Below, in pieces: positions 1 through 12,600 of a stretch of DNA of 64,000 bases. Position 1 is the first letter of the stretch; every line of letters starts with the position of its first letter. The notes beneath the pieces are model-generated. The model saw nothing but the letters and a program-made list of their open reading frames with translations, was not told where the DNA came from and searched no databases. The translations under genes were made by a program, and so were the position numbers. This DNA is from Baylisascaris procyonis (Eukaryota; Nematoda; Chromadorea; Rhabditida; Ascarididae), in assembly GCA_037389465.1 (NCBI GenBank), contig JAZARR010000193.1, forward strand, positions 2,232,001 to 2,296,000, given 5' to 3'.

Positions 1-14
1 GCATGAAACTTTAG

Positions 15-2360
15 ATTGCAACTGGTATTTGAGAAAGTAGGTGCAGCCGTAGCTGTTACCTCTTTCACCAATGTACTTGGATTTGCACTTGGTTGTATTG
101 CACCCGTACCCGAAATACGACTATTCTGTGCATCTGTTGCGCTTTCCATGTTCATGGATCTTGTCTTTCAGGTAAGTCTTCATCTCTCAAGTGAGACCGT
201 TGAATGACGTCATTATATCCTGTTTATATCAGAGCTGTTTGTGTTATCACTCTTTGAATTTAAAGAGGTCGAAACTTTTATTTTTCCATTTCGAACGTAT
301 GAAGAGTCGGTCATTTCACAATTAGATAGGAAAGTACGCTAAAGATGAGCACGATATGTGCTTTTTAACAATTGCGCTTACTAGGCAAAGCGATTGTCCA
401 ATATTCGGATGATAAGGATGACATTTCCTTACGAAATCGTCCTCTTCTACGTAACCACAGCCGAGGAAATAAAAATTCGGCTTGCACGAACTTCGTGCCA
501 CTTTAAGCCCCTTTCATACACCTTCTCAGGTAAATTCATCCAACCGAAAAAAAAAACTTCAGGCGTTATCGTAATGTTGTCTCTATTAAATTCTATCCTT
601 ATAGCTTTTGTTATTCTTGGGCTGGAATTGAACGACAAACAGACAGACAGACAGACATATGCATTCATTCACAGTCTCGTACTACGCGTTTTCGAAAAAA
701 AAGGTTACAGAAAGCGCACTATCCCCAATGAAAATGGTCCTAAAAATATGCCTAATAATACAATAGCTTCATCTACACTCCATACAATAATCTCACTAAG
801 TTTTTACATTCCTCTTATTTATTAGAAAGTTATTTCTTTCGTAAATATTTGTATTTTCTTGAGTGTATTTGTGAGGCATTAAAGAGATGCTCAATAATAA
901 ACATATGCCCTTCGAAGGGCAATTGCTAGGGAGTTCGGCCACCACCTTTGGAGACTAACTGTTAAAGAATAAAGCTGTCGGACACAAAGATTTGACCTTT
1001 GGAAGGCAAATTTCAAAGATTAAGGCGTAGCGTTATTCCACACTTGAACTGCTACACGAGCATATCGCTCTTAACTCGTTGGGATTAGCTCGAGCTAGAG
1101 TTAAAGCTGAAGCTAGAGCTAATACTGCACTGCTGATTTCATCCTACAAAAATATGATTCGCCGTTTGATCTTCATTTTATGATTTGCATAAAATATTTG
1201 AGATTGGTTTAATTACTCGCTTTCCGATAGTTTGAAATGATTCATTCATCATTGCGATGAGTTTCTTAATATGGAAATGTTTTATGGGTTTTTCTTCTTT
1301 CTTTATATTCAAATCTCTTACCTCCGGAGTTATTAGCAAGAGTTCTTTACGGGAAATGGAGGAAACAGGAGGGGGGGGGGATTGAGGAAGAGGAAAATGT
1401 TGAATATTTTATCGATTTTATCGATTATCGATTTATTGATTTATCGATATCGTTATTATATACTCTACACATAAATATTCTTCTATATGTTATAGCTAAC
1501 ATTATACTCGCCTCTTCATGTATTATTGGACAAGAGTCGACCAATTGAAGGCAAATATGAACTAGTGACAAAGAATAAGAAGCAAGAATTGAGCTCAGGC
1601 CACAAAGTTCGAAATTTCTTCGCAACAATTGTTCAATGTTAGTTGATTTGTTTATTTCACCTCTTATCCCCCCCCGTGAGGATACCGCGGGGACTTCATT
1701 TCCGCATTACATTGGTTTGACCGACGATTCAGAAACCACAAGGATTCAGAAACCCTGCCGAAAAAGAGAAGGTAAGCGATGATTAACCATCTGGATTTTC
1801 TGGTCAAAAAGTTTAGCATTTATCCGGCTTAGAAAAAATAGGAAAACAAATTGCTTAAAACAAGATACAATCATTTGTTTGCGATAGTAATTAAATTAAT
1901 AAATGAATTAACTATGTTTAAAGTATTTTATGCAGTGAATAAATAATTACAACATAATTAATTCAATAGTTTCGAAAATTGTCAATAATTTAGATTATGC
2001 CGAATTTGTGGCATCGTTGTGGGCAGAGATGATCCTCGTGGGGATATTGATCGGATATTTATATATGTCGATCCGGGGAATATCGTCATTGCGTACAGAT
2101 ATGGATGGTAAAATGTTATTGCCAAGTGATTCGCAAAGTATTGAAGGAATCAGAATTATGAACGAAGTGGTAAGGCTTTATGAATATATAAAAACATCAA
2201 AACAAGCAATTTTTTTCATGAAAATTCCAAAAATTTGAAATATTTCGAGATTATCAATTCAAATGAATTTTTTCTATGAACTTAAAAAAATTTTGAGAAA
2301 TTTATTATTGTTTTGCCATTTTTTAAAGATTATCATTTTCAGAAAACTAATTGTTTTTTA

Positions 2361-2403
<43 letters not shown>

Positions 2404-5400
2404 TTTGTGAACCTCTTCAGGCATGGAAATGGACTAATTTTAGGTCTTTCTTTTTATTTATATTTTTGCATTCTTTACAATCGACTATATTATATTTGGC
2501 TTTATTCCACGTTTTTTTTTTCAAAATTTTATTGCCTCATAATTGATGATAAATCCGTTAATGAGTTTAAGAAAGTTTTGTGATTCTATAACTGTATTAA
2601 AGAATTATAGGTATGGCCTGATTTTCTTGGCGTCAATTATATCATTCAAAATCCTCCAAATTTCTCCGATCCTATTGAATATAGAAAATTTGTTGTAAGT
2701 TCTTTATTGTTTTATTATGAATTTTTTAATCAAATAAAAGTAGATTATTCTCTCATTTATTCGATGAATATAACAGCAGGATATGCGTAGGTTCTGTGAT
2801 CTCTATTCACTCCCTCATATTCCCTCTCCCTCATCCTCCCCTCTTCTATTTATTCACTAACCAAAAATAAAAATTATCTACACGAAAAAAATAAAAATAT
2901 ATTTGTTTAAGAATTTTTTGATTGAGAATTTTCATATGAATTCAGCAAAAAAAAAATTTTTTTTTAATTTTTGAAGTGTTAACTCCCTCCTCGATTCCTC
3001 ATAAATATTGATAAATGTTATGCAAAATTTCAGCGGATGACCGACGATGTTCAATCGATGGATTATGCGATCGGATCATATGCAAATTTAATTTGGATCA
3101 ATGATTACTTGAGGTATTTGGCGAATCCAAGTGCCTCGAAACTCGACATATTATTTGGTTGGTCGGGACCTGAAGGCAATGATACCCAAGCAAAGAAAAC
3201 AGGTCGAGCTATCAATTTTGATCTATATACTTGTACTATAGGCAATCGTATTTAATAGTAATTTTCAGTAGTTGTCGCCCAGTCGCCCGGGTAAGTATAT
3301 AAAAAATATAAGTATTGTTCTTTCCTTAAATAAACGGTTCGATTAATTTCAAAATTTCTTTTATAAAGGGCGCCTCTTTATGATGCCTTACAAATAGAAT
3401 TTCGATTATTGATATTAAAAAATTGATACTGTAAATGTTAGGTTACTGTAAACAGTAACAGCTACAGTAATAGATTTTCAGCAATAAATTAATATATCTT
3501 TACTTATAGTAGTTGAGTTATATTTATAGTGTTATAGCTTAAGTAACAACTATACAGTTAAACACTAGTAGTTCTGAATATTGCAGGTCTTGATATGTCC
3601 GAATTTGAAATGTTCATCAATACTGATCCATATACCGCATGGAAAGATGGCGTTCGATATAAACTTGATTCAAAAAATCGGCAAGTTGCCAAATATTTCT
3701 CATATTGCTTTCCAACGGATATAAATCATTTACTGTCCCTTAATCCATTGACCATTAGAAAGCCTATTCAATCTAAATGAAAGATCTGCCTTGAGGAATT
3801 TTGGCGCGAATTTAAAGTTCTAAACTAGTAGAAGTGCTAAATACTTTCATAATAGATCCAAAGATTGCTTTATGATAAATGTAGAATGAAGCAAAGAGCG
3901 TTATTCAAATATTTATTCCTCTTTGAACATAAGAAATTCGCATTAAATACAAAAATTTTAAATAAAACTTCATGGTATCTTGGAGTGGAATTGTAGATTT
4001 TTTATCTAATATATAGCGATTTTTGAGTGCATTTTTTGAAATTATTAGTGAAAATTTGGAGATTCATTTTTATTTAGAGGAATCTACATTTTTACATTTT
4101 ATTCAATGAATTTTCATTGTCTTTAAATCTTTTTTTTTCACATAATTTTTTTTAGAACTATAATAACAAAAATGTTATATATTGTTGGATATAAAGGAAC
4201 ACGTTCATTAGCTGATAAAGCAAGATTATTATCGGCATGTCGAAAAATATCATCACAATATCCTCAATATAATATGGTACCATTCGATACTGATTCACAA
4301 TTAGTTGATGTTATTCTCGCTGTACCGCCAACTACATTCAGGTATGATTTTTTTTTTGAATTTCTCTTTATGGGGAACAATTTTGAAAATTTTTCATTAA
4401 TGATAGACGAATGTGAACATTTCTATGAGATGGGGGGAGGGATGAGAGGGGGAAAGTTAAAGGAGTTCCATATTCCTAAAAATATTCGACCCGGTGTCGC
4501 ATTGATAGAAGCTTATTTGAATACATAATTTCAAAACTCGAAATAATCTAACACTAATCTTTTTCTGTGTATTTTTCTTCTACTTTAATATACCACCTAT
4601 TCCTTCAATGTTGTAATATATTTTCGCAATAACTTCTTACTGCATAACTTGTAAGCTTTCAATATCTCTGTTGTTATTGTAATGAAGAGCTTTATTTCTC
4701 TCTTGTTTGAATTACTGGTTAACGTCCAATAATATTGGGATATTTAATTTCATGTTATATTTTCGCAAAAAGCACTAATGTGTTTGAGTGCGAATATAAA
4801 ACAATATCTTTGAGTTGGGATTTTTACTTGAGGTAGACGACGAAGGATATGCACTTGAGAGTAATCCTTGAGGTAGTCCCTGAGGTAATCCTTGAGATAA
4901 TCTTGACTAAACCATGTGAACTACCACGTAAATTCTTCTGATCTCTACAACCGTTTTTGTGGAGAAGTTATTTCTAATTGCTAACGAAATTCATATTGCT
5001 ATTTTTTGATATCACTCCAACAAATTCATAAATATTCTTTAATTTTATGCACAATTTAATAATTAAAACTCGATATGAATTAAGAGTAATATCACGGGTT
5101 CGATTGCAGTACAATGACATTCACAGTGGCCGCAATGGGTGTTGTATTTTTGGCGTTCTCGGCGAATATTGCTAGCGCTATTGTCGCAACTCTTTCGGTG
5201 GCTTCAATATGTTGCGGTTAGTTATAATGATTACGATCATAAATATTAGAATCGAGATGGATGACGAATAGGTACTATCTACCCCCTATTTGTATTCAGG
5301 TGGGAAAAAATACTCTCGAAATGTAATCGAAAAGAAGTGAATTTTTATAAAATATTTTACTTTTCGGAACAATTTGCCGTACTATATCGCTAGAGATTAA

Positions 5401-6446
5401 AATTTTTAATGAACAAGAATATCTTTATGCAAATATACTACGAGTTCTAGGAATCTTTTTGGAAATTGCTAAGAGCATAGGACAAAGCAATGTTTTTTAA
5501 TGGGATACTTTTATCAGTTCATTAAAGACTTGCTTTTCAAATCTGCGTAATAATAATTATTATATTTAGTGCTGAGTGTTTGAACGAGTGGAATTATTTA
5601 ACAAAAGTTTTAGTTTTTAAAATTTTTGAATTTATTTGCAGGTGTTTTGGGTATGTTGCACTATTGGGGTTGTCACCTTGATCCACTTACTATGGTAGCA
5701 GTTATAATGACCGCTGGATTGGGTGTTGATTTTACTGTGCATATCGTTTTTCATTATTTAATGAACGAAAAACATCATCAAAATAACGCAAAAAGGATTG
5801 CGGTCGCATTCGATGGTTGTGCTCTTTCTACGCTTCAGGTAACTTGTAAGGTTTTTTTTAAACCATTGATAGTATTTTGATGGTTTTAGAGGTAACCTTG
5901 CAATATTCGGCTCTTATTTAGGAATTTAGGTATTTATTATCTACTGTTAGAATTTTTTTAGTAAATTCAAATTTTTCTTAGTAAAAAAAAGTTAAAATAA
6001 AATTTCAGTAAACTCAGCTCCTTTATCTTCTCGGGAATTTTTTAGGGGAATTGGAAAATTTAATAAATCCGCAACTTTATATTACCAAAAAAAAACCAAA
6101 CCAGTATGTTATGTTAACCAGTATGCATAACAATAAAAACTTATCCAGCATACAGCTTTTTTTCACTAACATTTTTCTCAACGACTACTTGAATATACGT
6201 TGAAGTGAAATTGTCTGGATCGGATTCTTTTTTTTTTTTCAGGCAGGATTATCGACATTTCTTGTTATGTTTCCGGTATTATTTGCACCGGTTAGTGTTT
6301 ATACGATCATTGCAAAGGCAATCGTTCTTGTAGTTATTATTGGTCTTATTCATGGTCTTGTATTAGTGCCTATTCTACTTGCTACAATTCCGAATTGCCT
6401 TACCGGTAATGCATTTTGTGCTGAACGACAACAATCTATAAAATGA
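15..6446 (+). CDS. Patched-related (PTR) transmembrane protein, 3' part
   Basis: Nematode PTR proteins are patched/NPC1-like, RND-type multi-pass membrane proteins with a sterol-sensing domain; their transport substrate is generally unknown. Exons seen: 15-171, 1994-2169, 2611-2694, 3034 to about 3200-3252, 3587-3680, 4156-4341, 5110-5216, 5642-5838, 6243-6446 (stop TGA 6444-6446). The first exon reads like the end of a sterol-sensing domain (GAAVAVTSFTNVLGFALG, then a membrane helix ending FMDLVFQ). Next come an extracellular loop (DPYTAWKDGVRYK, MLYIVGYKG), then membrane segments including GLGVDFTVHIVFHYL and a final long hydrophobic stretch. Phases agree across most junctions. Unresolved: a linker exon is needed between 171 and 1994 (phase clash), and the donor ending the 3034 exon is unclear. 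The donor at 3681 is GC (GCAAGT). The 5' exons lie off the left edge. Family is secure; the exact member is not. Confidence 0.88.
2364..2398. repeat. (TA)n microsatellite in a PTR intron
   Basis: Uninterrupted TA dinucleotide run inside the intron after the exon ending at 2169. Confidence 0.95.
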
Positions 6447-9400
6447 AAAATATTTCTATATGGTACAAATAGATTATTTAGATTATTGTTGATTATTCAC
6501 TCATCCTGAAATTGTCTTTCGTCCTGAAATATTGAAAATGAGGGAATATTTTTTTAGAGATTTCGCTTGAAATTCATTCACCTGAATGGATGCTTATTGC
6601 AGTGGTTGTCAGGGAAATTTTTATTTCACTCGAAATTCCATTCACATCGCAAAAGATATAATTTATAGCTTTCCAACTTTTTTCTTGAAATCCTTTTTTT
6701 TCACTCAGAATATCTTTGAATTGAGAACGTTTTGATTCGTTTTTTAAATGAAATTCGAAAAATCAAAAATTAATAAGCGAAACGAAGTTTAAAAAAATTC
6801 AATGAGAAATTACGATGAACTTGTTAATATTTTTACTTTTGAACGAAAAATTTCAATTGAAAAATATTTTCCTAAAAATTTTTGATTTTTTTCATAGAAA
6901 TTTACATTTTAATCCCTTCGTTGAAAAAAAAAATATTGTGGAAAATGAAAAGGTGATAACTTAGAGAATTAAGTTACTAATTTTCCAGACGTCATTTTTT
7001 ATTATCGTTCGATTGTTAATCGTTTCAGGATACCGTTTTTAATTTTGCAAATGTTGTAGCTATCTATCAATTTTGATTTGCTCGATTTATGCAATTAATA
7101 GTAATATACGATTATTGTAGTCATTGTAATAGCTAATATGATGATGCACTTATTATTTTCTCAACTTCTTTACTTTCACAATTTTCAAACGAATATTCGA
7201 TTGAAATATAGTTTAAATTAGCAAACACTTTGTGCAATAGTTCAGTTGGTATAGCATCGGAACGTCCATCTGAATATCATGAGTTCAAATCCTCTAAGAT
7301 GAAAGTTTTCGTATTTATTTGGTTACTGCACCATCATGATCAAATGAATTTGACAATTGTTTACCGATTTTTTTTTTTAAATCATTTATTAGAGAAAAGA
7401 ATGCATCTGCGATATTTTTTTTTTAAATTGTTTATTTTTTCTCAATTTCACTTTCATTATTCACTCATCTTAATTCATTCATTCCATCTTGCGCACTCAT
7501 CAGTTATTTCTCATTTTTAAATCTACCAAATGCTTCAGATTTTATTGATTTATTGATTACTTTTATGCAAGCAGCGTGCCTTATAATTAATAAATTTATG
7601 TAATAGTCATCAGTTATGATGATCGCATCTCAAGAATTGAGATATTTTTGTTAGCCATCTCGGGTTTGTTATTGACATTGGGTATTACAAGAATTGATGT
7701 GCACTACAAAATGTCTTTAATGGGTGATCAAAAGTTCTCGAACTTATTCGTGAAGCTCGAAAACTTTAGAAGCTCCGAGAAAGTGAAACTCATGAAGTTC
7801 GTGAAATCCATACTTATACAATTTTTTGCGGAAATTTGCAACGTTCAGACTTTAGCAAAAATTTTCCGATATATTCGATGATCTCTAATAATCTTGCCAA
7901 ATTTTGTAGATCATTAAATTATAACCAAGTATATTGTTTGAACAAAAGATTTAACGAACAACGATTTATTTTTGACTTCAGGAGCAGTTCAGTCGTGCGT
8001 GTTCGATTTGGATGCAATATGCAATGAGTGGGGGGGGGGGAGGGATAGGGGAGGGGAGGTGCTTTGAGGGGTGGAAAAAATATGTATAATATCTTCTAAG
8101 GATAGGAAATTCTGGACGAAGTAAATGTGGAATGGATGCAATATTACTCTATCGGTGAACATCATATCGAGATTATTTTTTTTTTTACAATGGGAACAAA
8201 ATTTTTTGAAAATATTTTTTAATGAAAAATGAGAAGCATTTGAATTGAAATAATCTAATAAATACTGTTGGAAAAAATAAATACTGTGGGAAGAATTTTT
8301 TTTTTTTAGAAAAAGCATTGTTTCACTATGATTTTCTAGCCGATATTATCTATTCAAATGCTTCATAGAAGCAAAAAAAAAAAAAAAAATAAATAAAAAA
8401 TAAAAAATAAAAAATAAAAATAGAAATCGATCAAAAAATTTTAATTGATATAAAAATAATTGGTTTTTTTCAAATACGATAGCGAAATTTCTAGACAAAA
8501 AAAAAGAGTATAACAATAAACTACACTATAAAAATACATTTGCAGAACATTCAATAATATTCATTGCTATGAAACAGAGCAAAATAATATATATATATAT
8601 AGAAATTTTCTCGCAAAGGAAATATTTTTTCCACTTCCTATCATTTAATGTAGGTTCCCCTTATCTTCATATCCACATCCCCACCCCCAACCCATTGTCC
8701 AAGCTCTTCTGCTATCCAACCCTTCATTCACCACTCCGCACATTTTATACCATATTTTAGATTTTTCGCTCGTATATGGTCATCTTTATCTAAAGACGAT
8801 CATTTCGATGAATTTACTTGAAAAAAAATTTTTTTTTATAATTAAACGAAATTATAGTCATAAAATATTGGTAATTATGGAAGATGTGGAAGCTCTGGTT
8901 TTGTAAATAATATAAGACGAAGATCGCAAATACATACATAAATTGCATCTACCTGTTGAGCATTTTGAGCGAACAAGTGGATAGCCATTCATTTTACTGA
9001 AATGAGGAAATAATTAATTAATATTGTTTGATGATTTTATTATGCATAAATTTTTTTTTTTTAAATTCAGATCATTGAGATCTTCAAATAAATGCGTTCT
9101 TCTAAATATGAAATATTGATCTAATAAATAGGAAGTTACGCAATTAGGAGTGATAATTATATGCAATAGACATAGACATATACAAACGCATACACGAACA
9201 CACATACACATACACAGACACACGCATACACTCACATGCACACCTGTTTCATTGTAAGTTGTATACATGATGTATTTGTTACTTTTTTATGCTTATTTAG
9301 TTGACAGTTAACATTAATATAGAAATATTGACAACTTAAGGAAGTAGATCAACGTGCAATTTATATTGAATTATGAACATACACCTGTGCAGGTAAATAT

Positions 9401-9672
9401 AAATGTTTACGCATATATATGTCTTATAAAAATACACACATTGAAGCGTTATAATAGATCTGACTTCCTGTTGCCACTGACGTCATTAACATTCTTCATG
9501 GTGTTATTAACGATTTTGAGAAGATAGATTGGATAAAAATAAATAATTAATTCCGCATAAAATTTTCTTATTAAAAAAAAAACTAACCAAATTATGATGG
9601 TAACAATTGGACGTCATCCATTCCAAATGGAAATATGCAAATTTTATCGGATTATATTTTCGAGTAGGTAAT
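6447..9672. other. Intergenic DNA between convergent PTR and CPG4-like genes
   Basis: AT-rich DNA between two genes that converge. It holds a tRNA-like sequence near 7.23 kb, a short run of GAAGCTC/GTGAA-type words at 7.74-7.80 kb, an 11-base G run at 8030-8040, poly-A/T runs and a CA-rich stretch near 9.18-9.24 kb. No coding exon could be supported. Confidence 0.6.
7232..7303 (+). pseudogene. tRNA-like sequence (A/B box), probably decayed
   Basis: An A-box-like TAGTTCAGTTGG is followed, at tRNA-like spacing, by a B-box-like GAGTTCAAATCC. A five-pair anticodon-type stem (TCGGA/TCTGA) encloses a seven-base loop with a central GTC, but the base before it is C instead of the invariant U33. The T stem and acceptor stem pair poorly. 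It may be a tRNA pseudogene or the head of a tRNA-derived repeat. Confidence 0.35.
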
Positions 9673-12600
9673 CTATGATGCAACAATAACCATATTATCG
9701 ATAGTATTACGTATAGATCGACTAAGAGATTCCATAGCCACTTCAACTTCTTCACTAGCTGCATTATTCACCTAAATAAACACTCCAATTCGATGGATTG
9801 CTTCTATCTACGAGAAAAAAAGCAACATTTCCTTTGAATCCGGATCTTATTTCTTGTTCCGATGAAATTGGCTCCTCTCTTCGGTCCTGTTGAATCTCGA
9901 TCCTATTCCTTAATCCTGTTGAAATCGGATAACTTTTTCAGTCCTCAGATAATATTTCCAATTCCGGTCCCAATTTCCGTTCCACGCTCCTCGTCATAGT
10001 GAAATACGCTTCGGCCGGACGATTAATTCTCCTAACTAAGCGAAAGAAGTTCGGATTTAAATCCTTTTAAAATTTTTTTTAGGCATATAGAATTATGAAC
10101 AAAAATAAAATAAGGAACCCTTTATAACGAAGTTATGGGATAACTAAATGTGGTGATAAAATCAACAGTTAACCTGGTATCGAGTTGGAAGTAATACCCG
10201 ACATACGAGTGGAAAAACAGCACCATTCCCACTGATAGTAAGGAAATGCAATTGATCAATAAGATCGTTTCGATAATAGTCTTGAAGTACATCGATTGCT
10301 TGTCGACGATCTTCTAGATCACATACTCGTCTTGTTAATTCCTCCTGAAATAAAAATTTAACTTGAGAAAGTAATAATTAATAATTCAAAGACCATCTAC
10401 CTTTGTATTATCAGAAAATCGTCAATATTAATACAAGTATAATATTATTTGTAATTATATGGTGACAAGAAAAAATTTTGGCTAAAGGCGGGATAGAAAC
10501 TCTTATCACTCCGCGTTCTGTGCAACAAACTAGACTACTGAGCTAACATTCTCTCATCAAGTCTAACCGGTTATCATTTGACATAAATATCATATGCTGA
10601 AAATAGCAATTATGAGTGAGAAAAATTTTTAAAAAGCGCTTAAGAAAGATAGAAAAAAAAAAAAGAAGAGTGAATCACTAACTCTGCAACGAAGTTGACA
10701 TATTTGAAAGAAGCATTGTTTGTTGAGTTCTCGATATTGATGTATATTCGAGCTACTCAAATGTAGACCCGTCATATATTCTTTTTCCGTTGTATTCATA
10801 CGATGTTTTTTCGCTACATTTCGACAAAGTACATTGCACTCATTATGTGCGCCATCACTCGTTTTACTTAAAAAAAAAAAAAACAAATATTTTTATTTTC
10901 AAAGGAATTTGTAAAATTCGAATAGCCGAATTGACTCAGTCATTAACCGCTTAATTCAACCGATTCATGATGAATATGATAATCCAAAATTTCGTTAGCA
11001 GGAGCCTCAGTCACTTACTAGTCAATAGCTAAAAAGTGGTGCTCAAATAAACGGAGCTAAACTGGCCCAGGGTGGCGATTAAAAAACTGAATTAATCTGG
11101 TCCGGTTTCTCTTCGGTTTCTCGTCCGGTTGCGTAGTATTTCCGTACTGAGAGTAATTCTTAGAACTTCAACAAATCACCTTCATAATTAAAATCTTTAA
11201 ATCTCATTTTTGTCTGATTAATTAGCTTTTTGGTTTCTATAGGCGATCTGCAAAAGTTGCATATTAATTTCGTTTACTATCAATTTTTTTGCTTTTGTTT
11301 TTGTTTTTTGTTTTTCCTAAGCTTATGAAGATCTCAACAGTTCTAATCACTAAGCAACATTTTTTTTTTCACTAATATTTTATAAATTTACTAAAATTAT
11401 TGTTAAGAAATTTTCTATTCGATTATACCTGTTTATTGTTTTAAACGGAAAAAAAATCCATCGTATAATGGTCTTTGATGTTTCATTATTACAAACATTT
11501 ATGAGTCATTAAATTGTAATAATAACTGCTAGAGAGAGGTATTTTAGAAGGTGTTTTATCAACGATTACGCCCCTACTAATGCATTCCAATCACAAGACA
11601 TTTCAAATATAAACATCTATATTACTCTATCTTCCATATTTTGCATACCAAATATTTTTTTTGCTTTCTCGTTATGTAAATTATCTTTTTCGCTTTAGAT
11701 GTTTTAAAAATTTTTTTTAAATTGCCAATTCCTACCTTTTTTTGGATTAATTTCTTTTTAAGGATATGAGGGAAATAGGAAACACCCTCCTTCCTTTATA
11801 AGCTTCAAGAATTCAACTGAGAAGTATCACACATGAAGAATTTACCACCAGAACAGTAAGTATCCATTTCATTTCCTTCCTTTTTTCAAGTACAAATATT
11901 TTGACCATTTCCTTATCTCCCTTCTTTTACTCTCATCCCACGTAAAGCAACATATATCTACATCAACTATATGCAAATTACGACAGCTGTTGTTCTAAAT
12001 AACGTGAAATACAATTGCAAAGTAACAAACCAGCTTAGTATATCATGATTGCAATGAGTATATTCAAAAAAAAAGAATATATATTTTTAAAATTCAAAGA
12101 AATAAAATAAAAATTTCAAAAAAAAAAACAATAAAATCTTACTTAAGACAACCGAGTGCTCTTTCGAATTGTTTTTTCCTTAATAGACATATATGTATAT
12201 CGGTTGTCCATGGAATATTCTCTTTACGCATATGACATCGTTGTTCCCAACATGTAACTTTCTCTTTCGTAATTCGACAGAATGTTGTAAAATTACGTAA
12301 GCTCGATGTGACACTTCCATCAAGTGGGAATTCATAGAAATTTTCATCGTAACTTTTTTGAAAATGTATCTAAAAAAAAAATTTTTTTTTTTAAATAGTA
12401 TAATTAGTCGAACTATAAGATAGTATTTCATTATTTATTTATGGTTAAATAAATTGAATCAAACGATCGTATGGTGTAAAAAAAAACGGGGAATAAGATT
12501 AAGAGGTATTATAATATTAAAATATAGAAACTAAAAAGATAAATTAACTTAAGGGGCGCTACCCCATAAAATAATCAAAAATTACTTTCTTATTTTGACT

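Noticed and set aside
394..825. Plus-strand 143-codon frame inside the first PTR intron
   Set aside because: Does not resemble PTR linker sequence, contains CAGA/poly-A low complexity, and has no acceptor-donor pair that would restore PTR phase.
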